This document shows, one piece after another, positions 46,163 through 54,247 of a stretch of 64,000 nt of DNA (within the stretch, counting starts at the first letter, position 1; each line of letters begins with the position of its first letter). Made by a program: the position numbers and the translations under genes. Origin of the DNA: an uncultured bacterium (lineage in GTDB: Bacteria > Cyanobacteriota > Vampirovibrionia > Gastranaerophilales > Gastranaerophilaceae); assembly GCA_902792085.1 (NCBI GenBank), contig CADAYE010000007.1, positions 1 to 64,000 on the forward strand, read 5' to 3'. The notes below the pieces were generated by a model that searched no databases, was not told the origin of the DNA, and worked only from the letters and a program-made list of their open reading frames with translations.

Positions 46163-46283
46163 TTATTTCATCATTAAAAATAGTATATAATTACCAAAAA
46201 TAATCTTAAATTGTTAAAATTGTAACGAAAATTTTTAAAACTGAAATTTATATTTTTTTTGTATTTTTATATTTATGTAAGTA

Positions 46284-46547
46284 ATGAATTGCTTAGCCGC
46301 AAAAACGGTTCGCAACTACAAAAAATACCCAAGAAGATTGATTATGATGAACAATTCGGTAAATGCAGTACAAAGGCAATATATGTTTGCCGTAAACCCT
46401 GTGCAACTCTTTGAAACAAAAAATTCACCCGTTGCATCAAAAAACTCTTTCGATTTTATAAATCAAAAGAGTCCAAATTCGTTTAATCCTTTTCATCCGA
46501 ATGTTCAAAATTCTACAACTGCGAATAAATTGGATATTTTATCTTAA
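46284..46547 (+). CDS. Small Asn/Ser-rich hypothetical protein
   Basis: The ORF is up to 87 residues; the start may instead be the ATG at 46344 (MMNNSVNAVQRQYMF). No good ribosome site is visible. It is low in structure and rich in Asn, Ser and Pro (NQKSPNSFNPFHPNVQNS). It is convergent with, and overlaps by 4 bp, a small minus-strand gene. No family recognised. Confidence 0.4.
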   Translation: MNCLAAKTVRNYKKYPRRLIMMNNSVNAVQRQYMFAVNPVQLFETKNSPVASKNSFDFINQKSPNSFNPFHPNVQNSTTANKLDILS

Positions 46548-46768
46548 CAATATGCAAGATGTTTTAGTACGGGGTCGCCAAAATATTTTCCTGCGTTTGC
46601 GTAATCTTCAACAACAGGAGATTGCCCGTAAGTTTTGTCCAAACCGTTGATAGAAGCATATAATCCTTTGTTTTGGATAGGGTTAGATACAACTCTTTGA
46701 GCCGGTACATTCCCTCTTGTGCCTGCTATAACATTTGAACCAAATAATTTTGATACATTAATTCCCAT
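46544..46768 (-). CDS. Small hypothetical protein
   Basis: The 74-residue ORF has AGGAA 6 bp before ATG. It is Gly/Asn/Val-rich (LFGSNVIAGTRGNVPAQRVV) with no membrane segment and ends in Cys. Clear ribosome site, but no family recognised. Confidence 0.55.
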   Translation of the reverse strand: MGINVSKLFGSNVIAGTRGNVPAQRVVSNPIQNKGLYASINGLDKTYGQSPVVEDYANAGKYFGDPVLKHLAYC

Positions 46769-46858
46769 AGTGTTTCCTGATTTTTCCCTTATATATTAAT
46801 TAAGTACAAAATTAATTAAAAATTGACAAATTTTTGCCAAATATTAAGAAATATTAAC

Positions 46859-47608
46859 TTAAAATTCTTGCGGTAAATTTAGCCGTGAATAAAATGCCTT
46901 TATTGCGTTTCTCACAACTTCCGATTCTCTTGCAATAGGATTTTTTTCAAGTTCGCTATCGTAAGGAATTGCGCCTAAAATATCCAAATCGTATTTGTGT
47001 AAAAGTTCTGACAGAGCAAGCATTTTACTGTTATCAACTTTATTGACAACGACGCCTAACTGCGCTCCTGCTGCGTGTTTTGCGCTGAATTCTTTAATAC
47101 GCTGAGCCAGATGTGCAGATTCTTCTGATGGATTAGCAACAATTATTGTGGAGTCAATTTCAATATCGACAAGTTGGTTTAAGTATTTCAGGTCAAATTC
47201 GCAGTCAAAAATTACAAAATCATAGCGATTAATGAGTTTATACACCGCATCATTGATTTGTTTTGTAATCGGGCATCTGCAATCTTTTGAACCTACAAAC
47301 CAGGATTCTATAATGTCAACATTATCGTTTATCGGAACAATAATTTCTTCTAATGCCCATTCTATAAATTCCGATTTACTCATATCTTCCGGAATTCCGG
47401 TTTTATATTCGTGTTTTCCGCTTCTGATACCGTAAATTGTATTTCTTATATCAAGTCCGAAACTGTGAGCGAGTTCGCTTGTCAGGTCATTGTCAAATAA
47501 CAAAATTGATTTATCGGGGTACATTTCTTCAAAAATGTGCATAAACGCTTTTACAATTGTTGTTTTTCCGCTTCCGCCTTTACCTGTTACGGCTAATTTT
47601 ATTGTCAA
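46859..47608 (-). CDS. CooC/MinD-family P-loop ATPase
   Basis: The 249-residue protein has the deviant Walker A GKGGSGKTT (residues 9-17), FDNDLTSELAHSFGL (switch I-like Asp), DFVIFDCEFD and VVNKVDNSK. This is the SIMIBI class to which CooC (nickel insertion into CO dehydrogenase) and MinD belong. DCRCPITKQ adds a cysteine pair. The gene starts 3 bp after a methyltransferase-like gene, so the two act together, possibly in metallo- or corrinoid-enzyme maturation. No CODH genes are present in the window. Confidence 0.75.
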   Translation of the reverse strand: MTIKLAVTGKGGSGKTTIVKAFMHIFEEMYPDKSILLFDNDLTSELAHSFGLDIRNTIYGIRSGKHEYKTGIPEDMSKSEFIEWALEEIIVPINDNVDIIESWFVGSKDCRCPITKQINDAVYKLINRYDFVIFDCEFDLKYLNQLVDIEIDSTIIVANPSEESAHLAQRIKEFSAKHAAGAQLGVVVNKVDNSKMLALSELLHKYDLDILGAIPYDSELEKNPIARESEVVRNAIKAFYSRLNLPQEF

Positions 47609-47611
47609 AAT

Positions 47612-48682
47612 CTACTCCTCACTTTTTAATCTGTCTGATAATTCTTTGACTAAATGCATTGCAAGTTCTGCATCTTTAACACTTAATCCTCCTGCCCCAC
47701 AAGATGATGTTATCAGCGAATTATCTAAAATAAGTTTCTCATTTATGCCGTTTTTAGTCAAATAATTTACACTATCATGAAATTTTTTAACCAAATTTTC
47801 TATATTTAATCTGCGTAAAATCTCTCCGTCAAGTGTCGGTACAAATCCCCACGCAATTTTTCCGCCTTTATTTAAAAATTTTGAAATCTCTTTATGATAT
47901 ACATTAAAATTTTGTCCGTAAGTATAGGCATCAAAATTTATAATATTAACTCCGGTTTTTATCGGAATTCTCCAGTCACATTTCCCGCAACAGTGCATTG
48001 CGCTTAATGCCCCGTTTGATTTTATAACTTCTGATATTTCATTAATCATCGAAATAACATCATTTTCTGATATCGTCAAATATGCAGATGAACCGATTTG
48101 AGAAACAGACGGTTCGTCCATAAAAATTATCGGAATCGTGTCAGAGTTTGCGGATTTTATGCGCTTAATCTGCCATAAAACTTTTAGTGTTAAGAGTTTT
48201 ACAATTATATCACGCAAAGTTTCATCATAAATTATCGCTCTGCCGTTTTGGTCGTTTAACGAGGTGCAAAGGGTAAAAGCACCGACAATTTGGCCTTTGG
48301 CGTATTTAGGTTTGTTTTCTTTTATAAACTGCTCGAATGTTTCAAAAGTGGAAGATGATTTTTTGCTGATAGCATATTTATCAAGTAAAGGTGAATTTAT
48401 ATCAGCCATAATTTCTTCATAGTCGCTGAAAAACTCTTCCAAACCTGATAAAAATTCTTCACTTTCGCTATTCAGAATAAATTTTTCACTCTTATCGGAT
48501 GAAAATGTCGGTAATCCTTCCAAAAACTGAAGCATCATATCTTCATTTTTGCTGATATTTGCAAGTTGAGGGAAAAACGGAATTTGAGAAAAATTTTGCA
48601 CTACAACTCTCATCGCCTCATCAGAATTTTTGTGAGGTAATGAACCTATTCCAAGCGGTTGAAGTTTTAAATCATTTTCCAT
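47612..48682 (-). CDS. MetE/UroD-superfamily methyltransferase-like protein
   Basis: The 356-residue protein begins with GIGSLPHKNSDEA, the start seen in MetE C-domain-like proteins. MHCCGKCDW and ITSSCGAGGL carry the Cys/His pattern of the zinc site that activates thiols in cobalamin-independent methionine synthase and MtaA-type methyltransferases. It is half the length of MetE, lacking its N-terminal half. It lies 3 bp upstream of a CooC-like ATPase. It probably moves methyl groups between a corrinoid or folate donor and a thiol; the substrate is unknown. Confidence 0.75.
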   Translation of the reverse strand: MENDLKLQPLGIGSLPHKNSDEAMRVVVQNFSQIPFFPQLANISKNEDMMLQFLEGLPTFSSDKSEKFILNSESEEFLSGLEEFFSDYEEIMADINSPLLDKYAISKKSSSTFETFEQFIKENKPKYAKGQIVGAFTLCTSLNDQNGRAIIYDETLRDIIVKLLTLKVLWQIKRIKSANSDTIPIIFMDEPSVSQIGSSAYLTISENDVISMINEISEVIKSNGALSAMHCCGKCDWRIPIKTGVNIINFDAYTYGQNFNVYHKEISKFLNKGGKIAWGFVPTLDGEILRRLNIENLVKKFHDSVNYLTKNGINEKLILDNSLITSSCGAGGLSVKDAELAMHLVKELSDRLKSEE

Positions 48683-48702
48683 ACTAATTTAGCCTTTATA
48701 AC

Positions 48703-48742
48703 GAAACTGTCATTCTGAAATAAATTCGGAATGACAGTTTCA
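48703..48742. terminator. REP-derived hairpin between rplI and the methyltransferase gene
   Basis: GAAACTGTCATTC pairs over 13 bp with GAATGACAGTTTC; the loop is the TTCTGAA-family REP core (48709-48737). It can terminate or insulate transcription downstream of rplI. Confidence 0.6.
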
Positions 48743-48764
48743 AATTTATAACCGTTATTCTATA

Positions 48765-49268
48765 TTATTCAGCAGTTTCTTCAGTTGCAGGTTCTTCTTC
48801 AATTGCTTCTTTAACAACTTCTGAAGCGGTTACAACAACAGCTAATTCGCATTTAACTTTTGAAGTTAATTTGATAAGCATTTTGTATTCGCCGATTTTG
48901 TTGATTGGAGCATTAAGAGAAATTGATTTTTTATCAACTTCAATACCTGTTTTAGCAAGAAGTTCTTCTGCAAGTTTTTTGGTAGTGATTGTACCAAACA
49001 ATTTGCCTGATTCACCTGCTTTTGCGGATAATTCAAGTTTTCCGAAATCTTCAATTTTGCCTGCTTTTTCTAATGCTTCTGCGTTCAATTTTTCTTGTTT
49101 TGCCTTGATTCTTGCAATATTCTTTTCTCTGTTTTCCAAAGCACCTTTAGTTGCTAATTCTGCAACATTTTGCGGTAACAAAAAGTTTCTTGCATAACCG
49201 TCTTTAACATTGATGATGTCACCGGCTTCGCCAAGGTTTTGAACATCTTTTTTCAATATAATTTGCAT
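48765..49268 (-). CDS. rplI: 50S ribosomal protein L9
   Basis: The 167-residue protein starts MQIILKKDVQNLGEAGDIIN, followed by VKDGYARNFLLPQNVAELAT, the standard L9 N-domain. The long helix (KNIARIKAKQEKLNAEALEK) and C-domain follow. It binds 23S rRNA in the large subunit. An acidic C-terminal tail rich in Glu and Ala (EEPATEETAE) lengthens it beyond the usual 150. GGAG precedes the ATG. The usual partners rpsF, rpsR and ssb are not adjacent. Confidence 0.97.
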   Translation of the reverse strand: MQIILKKDVQNLGEAGDIINVKDGYARNFLLPQNVAELATKGALENREKNIARIKAKQEKLNAEALEKAGKIEDFGKLELSAKAGESGKLFGTITTKKLAEELLAKTGIEVDKKSISLNAPINKIGEYKMLIKLTSKVKCELAVVVTASEVVKEAIEEEPATEETAE

Positions 49269-49417
49269 AATAATATTCTCCTTTGTACTTATATTTCTGC
49301 GTGTAGCACCACCTTACACCAAACAAACTTATTTGTCGAGAGGTTATGTAAATTTGTTAAGTTCTACGGCTTTAAAAAAGATAGTTAATCGAAGAAAGAT
49401 TTTTATTTTAATATTAT

Positions 49418-49438
49418 GTTGGGTTTCACCCAACCTAC
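49418..49438. repeat. REP hairpin, GTTGGGT family
   Basis: Identical over 21 bp to the copy at 26621-26641 beside the RAYT remnant. Confidence 0.75.
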
Positions 49439-49465
49439 AATTCTTCTTTGTCCTAAACTTTTATT

Positions 49466-49641
49466 ACTATGGTAGTTGTAGTGTGGGCAAAATGTAATGT
49501 GCCCACAAATATAATAAAGATGGGCACGCTCATCGCTTTGCCCATCCTACATAACTATGGTAGTTGTAGTGTGGGCAAAATGTAATGTGCCCACAAATAT
49601 AATAAAGATGGGCACGCTCATCGCTTTGCCCATCCTACATA
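49466..49641. repeat. 88-bp tandem duplication of a double REP unit
   Basis: Two identical 88-bp units (49466-49553, 49554-49641). Each holds two hairpins: GTGGGCAAAATG...GTGCCCAC and GATGGGCACG...GCCCATCCTAC. Identity points to a recent duplication. Confidence 0.8.
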
Positions 49642-49658
49642 ACTCATTTGTCGAGAGG

Positions 49659-49862
49659 TTATGTAAATTTGTTAAGTTTATCAGCATTTTCAAGTTCTTG
49701 TATATGCAAATACCACAAATCATCTGCTATTTTGCGGGTAATTTTTAAAAGCGGATATAATATTGCGGTTGATTCGGTTATATGATTTTTACAATAGAAT
49801 TCAAGCAGTTTTAAATTCGCATATATACAATTTGTCATTTGTTCAGATTTTTCCAGATTCAT
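49659..49862 (-). CDS. Small helical protein, homologous to the one at 43836-44066
   Basis: The 67-residue protein is all-helical. TESTAILYPLLKITRKIADD aligns with DDESACLIPLVDILRHKTVH of the other small protein. It is divergent from an AbrB-like gene at 49964, as the other is from an XRE-type regulator. Its last codons lie in the 33-bp direct repeat. Function unknown. Confidence 0.55.
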   Translation of the reverse strand: MNLEKSEQMTNCIYANLKLLEFYCKNHITESTAILYPLLKITRKIADDLWYLHIQELENADKLNKFT

Positions 49863-49963
49863 ATTTTCACCATGTCATTATACTTATTATAATATATATA
49901 ATGTGTTTGTAAATATTATGTTTAGATATATTAATGAAAAAATTATAATGATAATATTGAAAT

Positions 49964-50125
49964 ATGAAACTTGAAATAGATAAAAAAATTGTAAAAATAG
50001 GTCGTAGCAAGGGTATAATTATACCTCCTATTTTTTTAAAATTTTTAGGTGTTGATTCCGATAATTATACAGTCAGTTTATCTATTGAGAATGATGGTAT
50101 TTTAATTCGCAAAAAGGATAAATAA
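49964..50125 (+). CDS. AbrB/MazE-like (SpoVT-AbrB) DNA-binding protein
   Basis: The 53-residue protein reads MKLEIDKKIVKIGRSKGIII, then PPIFLKFLGVD and LSIENDGILIRKKDK, the swapped-hairpin AbrB fold: VKIGRSKGIIIP matches the V-K-(I/L)-G-(R/N)-S...IP core. A TAATAT box six bases before ATG and no SD suggest a leaderless mRNA. It lies 7 bp before trmFO and is divergent from a small helical gene. It may be an antitoxin-type regulator, with no toxin adjacent. Confidence 0.75.
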   Translation: MKLEIDKKIVKIGRSKGIIIPPIFLKFLGVDSDNYTVSLSIENDGILIRKKDK

Positions 50126-50132
50126 GGTTATC

Positions 50133-51449
50133 ATGGAAGTGAATGTTATCGGAGCAGGGCTTGCGGGTTCGGAAGCGGCTTTGCAACTTGCAAAACGAGG
50201 GTTTAAGGTTAATTTATATGAAATGCGCCCGAATGTTGCAACAGGTGCGCATACCACAGAAGATTGTGCGGAATTTGTCTGCTCAAATTCTCTCGGAAGT
50301 TACGATATAACAAACGGCAGCGGTCTTTTGAAACACGAAATGGAAATCTTAGGCGGAGAATTAATAGAAATTGCAAAAGATTGTGCCGTTCCGGCAGGGA
50401 ACGCACTTGCGATTGACAGACACAAATTCTCTCAAACCGTAACCGGAAAAATTACATCAAATCCTAACATCAATTTAATACGAAAAGAAGTTACTCAAAT
50501 TCCTGATACTCCAACAATTATCGCATCAGGTCCTTTGACAAGCGATAAATTTGCTGACAGCATAAAAAAGTTTACAAAAAGCGAATATCTGCATTTTTTT
50601 GATGCGATAGCGCCAATTGTTGAGTGCGACAGTATAAATTTCGATATTGCGTTTTGGGCAAGCCGATACGATAAAGGGGAGGCATCATATATCAATTGTC
50701 CGATGAATAAAGAGCAGTACGAAAAATTTTATAATATTTTAATCAATGCTCCAAGAATTGAACGCCATGATTTTGAAAAAGGAGCTAAATTTTTTGAAAG
50801 TTGTCTGCCTATTGAAGTTTTGGCTTCCAGAGGGGAAGATACTTTGCGCTTTGGCCCTATGAAACCTGTCGGGCTTGTTGATAAAAGAACAGGAGAAAAA
50901 AATTATGCAGTTGTTCAGTTAAGACAGGATAACAGCGCAAAAACACTTTTCAACCTCGTCGGATTTCAGACAAATTTAAAATGGGGGGCGCAGAAAGAAC
51001 TTTTACATTCTATCCCGGGGCTTGAAGATTGCAATATTGTTCGTTACGGTGTCATGCACAGAAACACTTTTATAAATTCGCCAAAACTTTTAAATCCGAC
51101 TTTGCAAACACGAGAAAGAAAAGATTTGTTTTTTGCAGGTCAGATAACAGGAACGGAGGGTTATACAGAGTCAATTGCATCGGGGCTTTTGTCAGGAATA
51201 AATATGGCAAAATTTTTGAATAATGAACCGCTGCTTGAACTCCCGCCTGAAACCATGCTCGGAGCGTTGACTCATTATATAACTAACCCCGAAAACGACA
51301 ATTTTCAGCCGATAAATTCAAACTGGGGGATTATACCGCCTGTTGAACTGCCGAAAAAAGAACGCAAAAACAAAAAACTAAAAGGCGAACTGATGTCCCA
51401 AAGAGCCATTGCGACATTAAATAACTACCTTTCAAAGAGTGGATTTTAG
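50133..51449 (+). CDS. trmFO: Methylenetetrahydrofolate--tRNA-(uracil-5-)-methyltransferase
   Basis: The 438-residue protein has the FAD-binding start NVIGAGLAGSEAALQLAKRG, GAHTTEDCAEFVCSNSLGS, NALAIDRHKFS, SRGEDTLRFGPMKPVGL and the second-domain GVMHRNTFINSP and FAGQITGTEGYTES, all specific to TrmFO/Gid. It makes ribothymidine-54 in tRNA with folate and FAD. The ATG follows AAGGTTATC by few bases. It is probably co-transcribed with the small AbrB-like gene. Confidence 0.97.
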   Translation: MEVNVIGAGLAGSEAALQLAKRGFKVNLYEMRPNVATGAHTTEDCAEFVCSNSLGSYDITNGSGLLKHEMEILGGELIEIAKDCAVPAGNALAIDRHKFSQTVTGKITSNPNINLIRKEVTQIPDTPTIIASGPLTSDKFADSIKKFTKSEYLHFFDAIAPIVECDSINFDIAFWASRYDKGEASYINCPMNKEQYEKFYNILINAPRIERHDFEKGAKFFESCLPIEVLASRGEDTLRFGPMKPVGLVDKRTGEKNYAVVQLRQDNSAKTLFNLVGFQTNLKWGAQKELLHSIPGLEDCNIVRYGVMHRNTFINSPKLLNPTLQTRERKDLFFAGQITGTEGYTESIASGLLSGINMAKFLNNEPLLELPPETMLGALTHYITNPENDNFQPINSNWGIIPPVELPKKERKNKKLKGELMSQRAIATLNNYLSKSGF

Positions 51450-51649
51450 AAGTTTTGTAACAGAATTGTTATAAATGTAGTAAATAACTTGAAAAAATTT
51501 TTCGGATTAAGTATAATAAGTACACTTGTTTTAAAACAGTTGTGTAAAAAAATGTAAATGTTTTGAAACATTACCCAAAAAAAAGACAATTTAACTAAAA
51601 GTATTGTTTTTATCTATTATGTAGCAGGTTTTGAAATATAGTAGGGATT

Positions 51650-53698
51650 ATGCAGGTAAAATCAGTAGGAAAAAATATAGGTTCAGTCAATAATAATAAT
51701 CTTAAAAGAACCGAAAATATACAGCCCCATCGTGTTAGTTCGCAGGCTGATAGTGTTGCTTTTACCGGCGGAGCATTCAAAAATGCCCCTAATTTCATTG
51801 TCGGTTTGATGGATTTTATTGCCGCAGGTGGCTTTGCCGCTTCTTTTTGTATTCAAGACGGTTTAGGTTTTATTGCTCCCCGTGTAGGCAAAGGACTTCT
51901 GCGTGGCGGTAAGAAAAAGCATGACGAAAACGGTAATGAAATTTTAGATAAAAACGGTCAACCAAAACGCGAACTCAATTGGGCTTATGCAAGAAAAGAG
52001 GGTATTAGAGAAGTTATCACGGGTCCGAGTGCGTTTATTATTCCTTGGTTGTTATTAAAAGGTATAAATAAAAAATACGGAACGGGTAACAGTGTTAAAC
52101 TTGATTATCTTGACGGATTTAAAAATATTTTTAATAAATACGCAAAAGAAAATATTGATTCAATAAAGGCGGGTAATGCTGACAAAAAGGCATTCTATAC
52201 CGAAGTATTTAAGAATGTTCTTGATGAAAGTATCAATAAGCAGCCCGGTGCAATTCAGATTAAAAAACTTGATGTTCTTGCCGGACAATATGCTGATAAA
52301 CTTATTGCAACCGAAGATATCCAAAACCAATACAAAGGTTTTAAAAACAGAAAAATAAGAGAACAAAAGTTGGCAGAACTTGGGTCTTCTGTTGAAGATG
52401 ATTTTATGAGATTAAGAAAGAGTCATGTCGGCGGAGCAAGCGGTGATATGGCAATTCAGATGTTGTCTTCAGACGGTAAAGTAAAAGGTGGCAGCATTGG
52501 TGAACTTATTAAATCAATGAAAAATTATTTCGGGGATGCCGTCAAAAATACCCATGATGCATTGAAGAAAACTGCAGATGCTAACTTAGACGATATTATA
52601 AAGAAATTTACAAGCCGCAGAATGGGCTCAAGAATTTTAACAAATCTTGGTTTATTTGCTACGGTTGCATTATTCTATACTCAAATTCCTAAATTGTATA
52701 ATATGGGAACAGGTGGTAAAAATCCTGCACTGATGAATGATGAAGAACCTGCATTGCAAAGCGGAATAACTGAAAAAGCGCAGAATACGGTTGATAACAA
52801 ACAGGTTTCATTCGGCGGACTTTCTTCTGCTCTTGAGAAAGCAGGAGATAAAGTTATCGGCAGTTCAAAGATGAAAAAGATTTCGGATATATTTGAACTT
52901 GATGGACCGATAATTCAGGGTAATGCAATGGCTGTATTGTTATATAGTGCTTGTATTCCTCCAAGACTTCTTCATGCACAGGATAAATATGATTACGGTG
53001 AAATTCTTGTCCGTGATATGACTGCATTCTCGGCATTGTTATTCGGAGCAAAAGCACTTGCAAGACTGTTCTCTGACGGATTTACAAAATTGACAGGGCT
53101 TGCGCTGAACAGCAAAAATCTAAAAGGTCGTAATGCATTCCAAAAAGTTATTGATTACTTAAATCCTTCTGATTCAAGACATTCAATACTTTCAAGCAAA
53201 CAGCTCGATTCAAAATATACAAACATAAGATTATATAAAGATGGTGTTGACGGGTTTGTTGATTTTATTGAAAAATCAGGCGGAAATATCAAAAAAGCAT
53301 TTGCGAATGATTCCAAAGTCAAAGAGGCAGTTGAAAGTATTTTGAATGACTTTAACGGAAAATCTTATGCCGATGCTACAAAAGAAGAAATAAAAGAAGC
53401 ATTGCATCAGGCAAGAATAAGCAAATCAGAAAAACTTAAAGATTTTTATAAATTATTTGATAAACCAAACAAATTGCTTAACAGAGCAAAGACTTGTAAC
53501 AGTTTCTTTGGCGCATTATCTACATTAGTTCTTGTTCCGGGCTTAATTATCGCATTAACTGATATTTGTAAGGCGATGACAGATAAAAGAAAAGCAGAAG
53601 AAAACAAAATAAAATCTGCTACACAAGCACAACAGGCACCGCTTATTCCGTCAAGCAAGCCGTCTATGGCAGGTTTTTTGAATAAAAATGTAGCGTAA
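51650..53698 (+). CDS. Large lineage-specific membrane-associated protein
   Basis: The 682-residue protein has an N-terminal unstructured stretch with DSVAFTGGAF, then hydrophobic segments near 45-65, 120-140, 335-355, 430-450, 465-480 and 630-655. Between them are charged helical regions (KVKGGSIGELIKSMKNYF). A second VSFGG motif occurs near residue 390. It has no signal peptide. ATG 51650 has TAGGG upstream. No family recognised. The SFT/SFG motifs link it to other small proteins in the window. Confidence 0.7.
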   Translation: MQVKSVGKNIGSVNNNNLKRTENIQPHRVSSQADSVAFTGGAFKNAPNFIVGLMDFIAAGGFAASFCIQDGLGFIAPRVGKGLLRGGKKKHDENGNEILDKNGQPKRELNWAYARKEGIREVITGPSAFIIPWLLLKGINKKYGTGNSVKLDYLDGFKNIFNKYAKENIDSIKAGNADKKAFYTEVFKNVLDESINKQPGAIQIKKLDVLAGQYADKLIATEDIQNQYKGFKNRKIREQKLAELGSSVEDDFMRLRKSHVGGASGDMAIQMLSSDGKVKGGSIGELIKSMKNYFGDAVKNTHDALKKTADANLDDIIKKFTSRRMGSRILTNLGLFATVALFYTQIPKLYNMGTGGKNPALMNDEEPALQSGITEKAQNTVDNKQVSFGGLSSALEKAGDKVIGSSKMKKISDIFELDGPIIQGNAMAVLLYSACIPPRLLHAQDKYDYGEILVRDMTAFSALLFGAKALARLFSDGFTKLTGLALNSKNLKGRNAFQKVIDYLNPSDSRHSILSSKQLDSKYTNIRLYKDGVDGFVDFIEKSGGNIKKAFANDSKVKEAVESILNDFNGKSYADATKEEIKEALHQARISKSEKLKDFYKLFDKPNKLLNRAKTCNSFFGALSTLVLVPGLIIALTDICKAMTDKRKAEENKIKSATQAQQAPLIPSSKPSMAGFLNKNVA

Positions 53699-53710
53699 AG
53701 AATTTCACAT

Positions 53711-53773
53711 AAAAAACGGAAATTTTTAGATCCTGAAATAAATTCAGAATGACAAAATTCCCGTTTTTTAATT
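53711..53773. terminator. Terminator stem carrying a REP hairpin in its loop
   Basis: AAAAAACGGAAATTTT pairs, with one mismatch, with AAAATTCCCGTTTTTT; the loop is a TTCTGAA-family REP (53728-53754). It ends the membrane protein gene and the convergent DUF1858 gene. Confidence 0.7.
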
Positions 53774-53784
53774 TTTAATCTTTA

Positions 53785-54003
53785 TTACGCTTCAGTTTCG
53801 CTTGCTTCAATAGCGGCATTGATATCGTTTACCATAGCATCAACATCAAAACCATGAACCTTTGCACCGGCTTCCAAGTTTTCAAATCTTGCAGCAGCGC
53901 AACCTAAACAACCCAAACCGTATTTGTGAAAAATTTCGATACTTTCAGGGTGTTTTTGTGCGATTTCGATAATGTTCATATCTTTTGTTACTAATTCTGC
54001 CAT
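53785..54003 (-). CDS. DUF1858-domain (hybrid-cluster-associated) protein
   Basis: The 72-residue protein has IIEIAQKHPESIEIFHKYGL followed by GCLGCAAARFENLEAGAK. This is the DUF1858 pattern with a redox-type Cys32-x-x-Cys35. These small proteins often accompany hybrid-cluster or other metal-sulphur proteins. GGAG lies 7 bp before the ATG. It is monocistronic, with a REP-bearing terminator downstream. Confidence 0.85.
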   Translation of the reverse strand: MAELVTKDMNIIEIAQKHPESIEIFHKYGLGCLGCAAARFENLEAGAKVHGFDVDAMVNDINAAIEASETEA

Positions 54004-54084
54004 TTTTTATTCTCCTTTTTTGACTTTTTAATGAACTTCATTAAATACATTATACACGCTAAAAATTTTTAGGAGGTTTGAATA

Positions 54085-54246
54085 ATGGAATTGTTAAGTT
54101 TTATCTTTAAAGAAGATGTAGATGCTGTTGGACTGTCAAAATTCAAAGACAAAAAAGACAGTTACCCGTCATTTATAGACCAAAATTTTAAGGTTCATAA
54201 GCAGTATTTCAAACCCGACTATAGCAACAATTTCTTTTTGCTTTAA
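54085..54246 (+). CDS. Small hypothetical protein (53 residues)
   Basis: A perfect AGGAGG lies 8 bp before an ATG at 54085, and the frame MELLSFIFKEDVDAVGLSKF continues to TAA at 54246. It ends 2 bp before the convergent helicase gene's stop. It is mixed hydrophobic and charged, with aromatic residues at the end. No family recognised. The ribosome site makes it likely to be translated. Confidence 0.55.
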   Translation: MELLSFIFKEDVDAVGLSKFKDKKDSYPSFIDQNFKVHKQYFKPDYSNNFFLL

Positions 54247-54247
54247 A

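Larger units (their letters stand above)
45951..46283. other. Intergenic region with one REP element
   Basis: The 333-bp gap upstream of the efflux gene holds the palindrome at 46007, a REP-like element at 46121-46162 and AT-rich DNA before the small ORF at 46284. No other gene was seen. Confidence 0.5.
49269..49658. other. Repeat-filled intergenic region
   Basis: The 390-bp gap upstream of rplI contains a 33-bp direct repeat at both ends (49331-49363, 49646-49678), a GTTGGGT-family REP (49418-49438) and an 88-bp tandem duplication of REP-type DNA (49466-49641). No gene was seen. Confidence 0.6.
49331..49678. repeat. 33-bp direct repeat flanking a REP block
   Basis: ATTTGTCGAGAGGTTATG followed by TAAATTTGTTAAGTT occurs at 49331-49363 and at 49646-49678. 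The right copy is the 3' end of the small gene ending at 49659; the left copy is an orphan, so a block was inserted or a segment was duplicated here. Confidence 0.75.

Noticed and set aside
49466-49641. CRISPR-like array
   Set aside because: Only two adjoining identical 88-bp units, no spacers, no cas genes; this is a tandem duplication of REP DNA.
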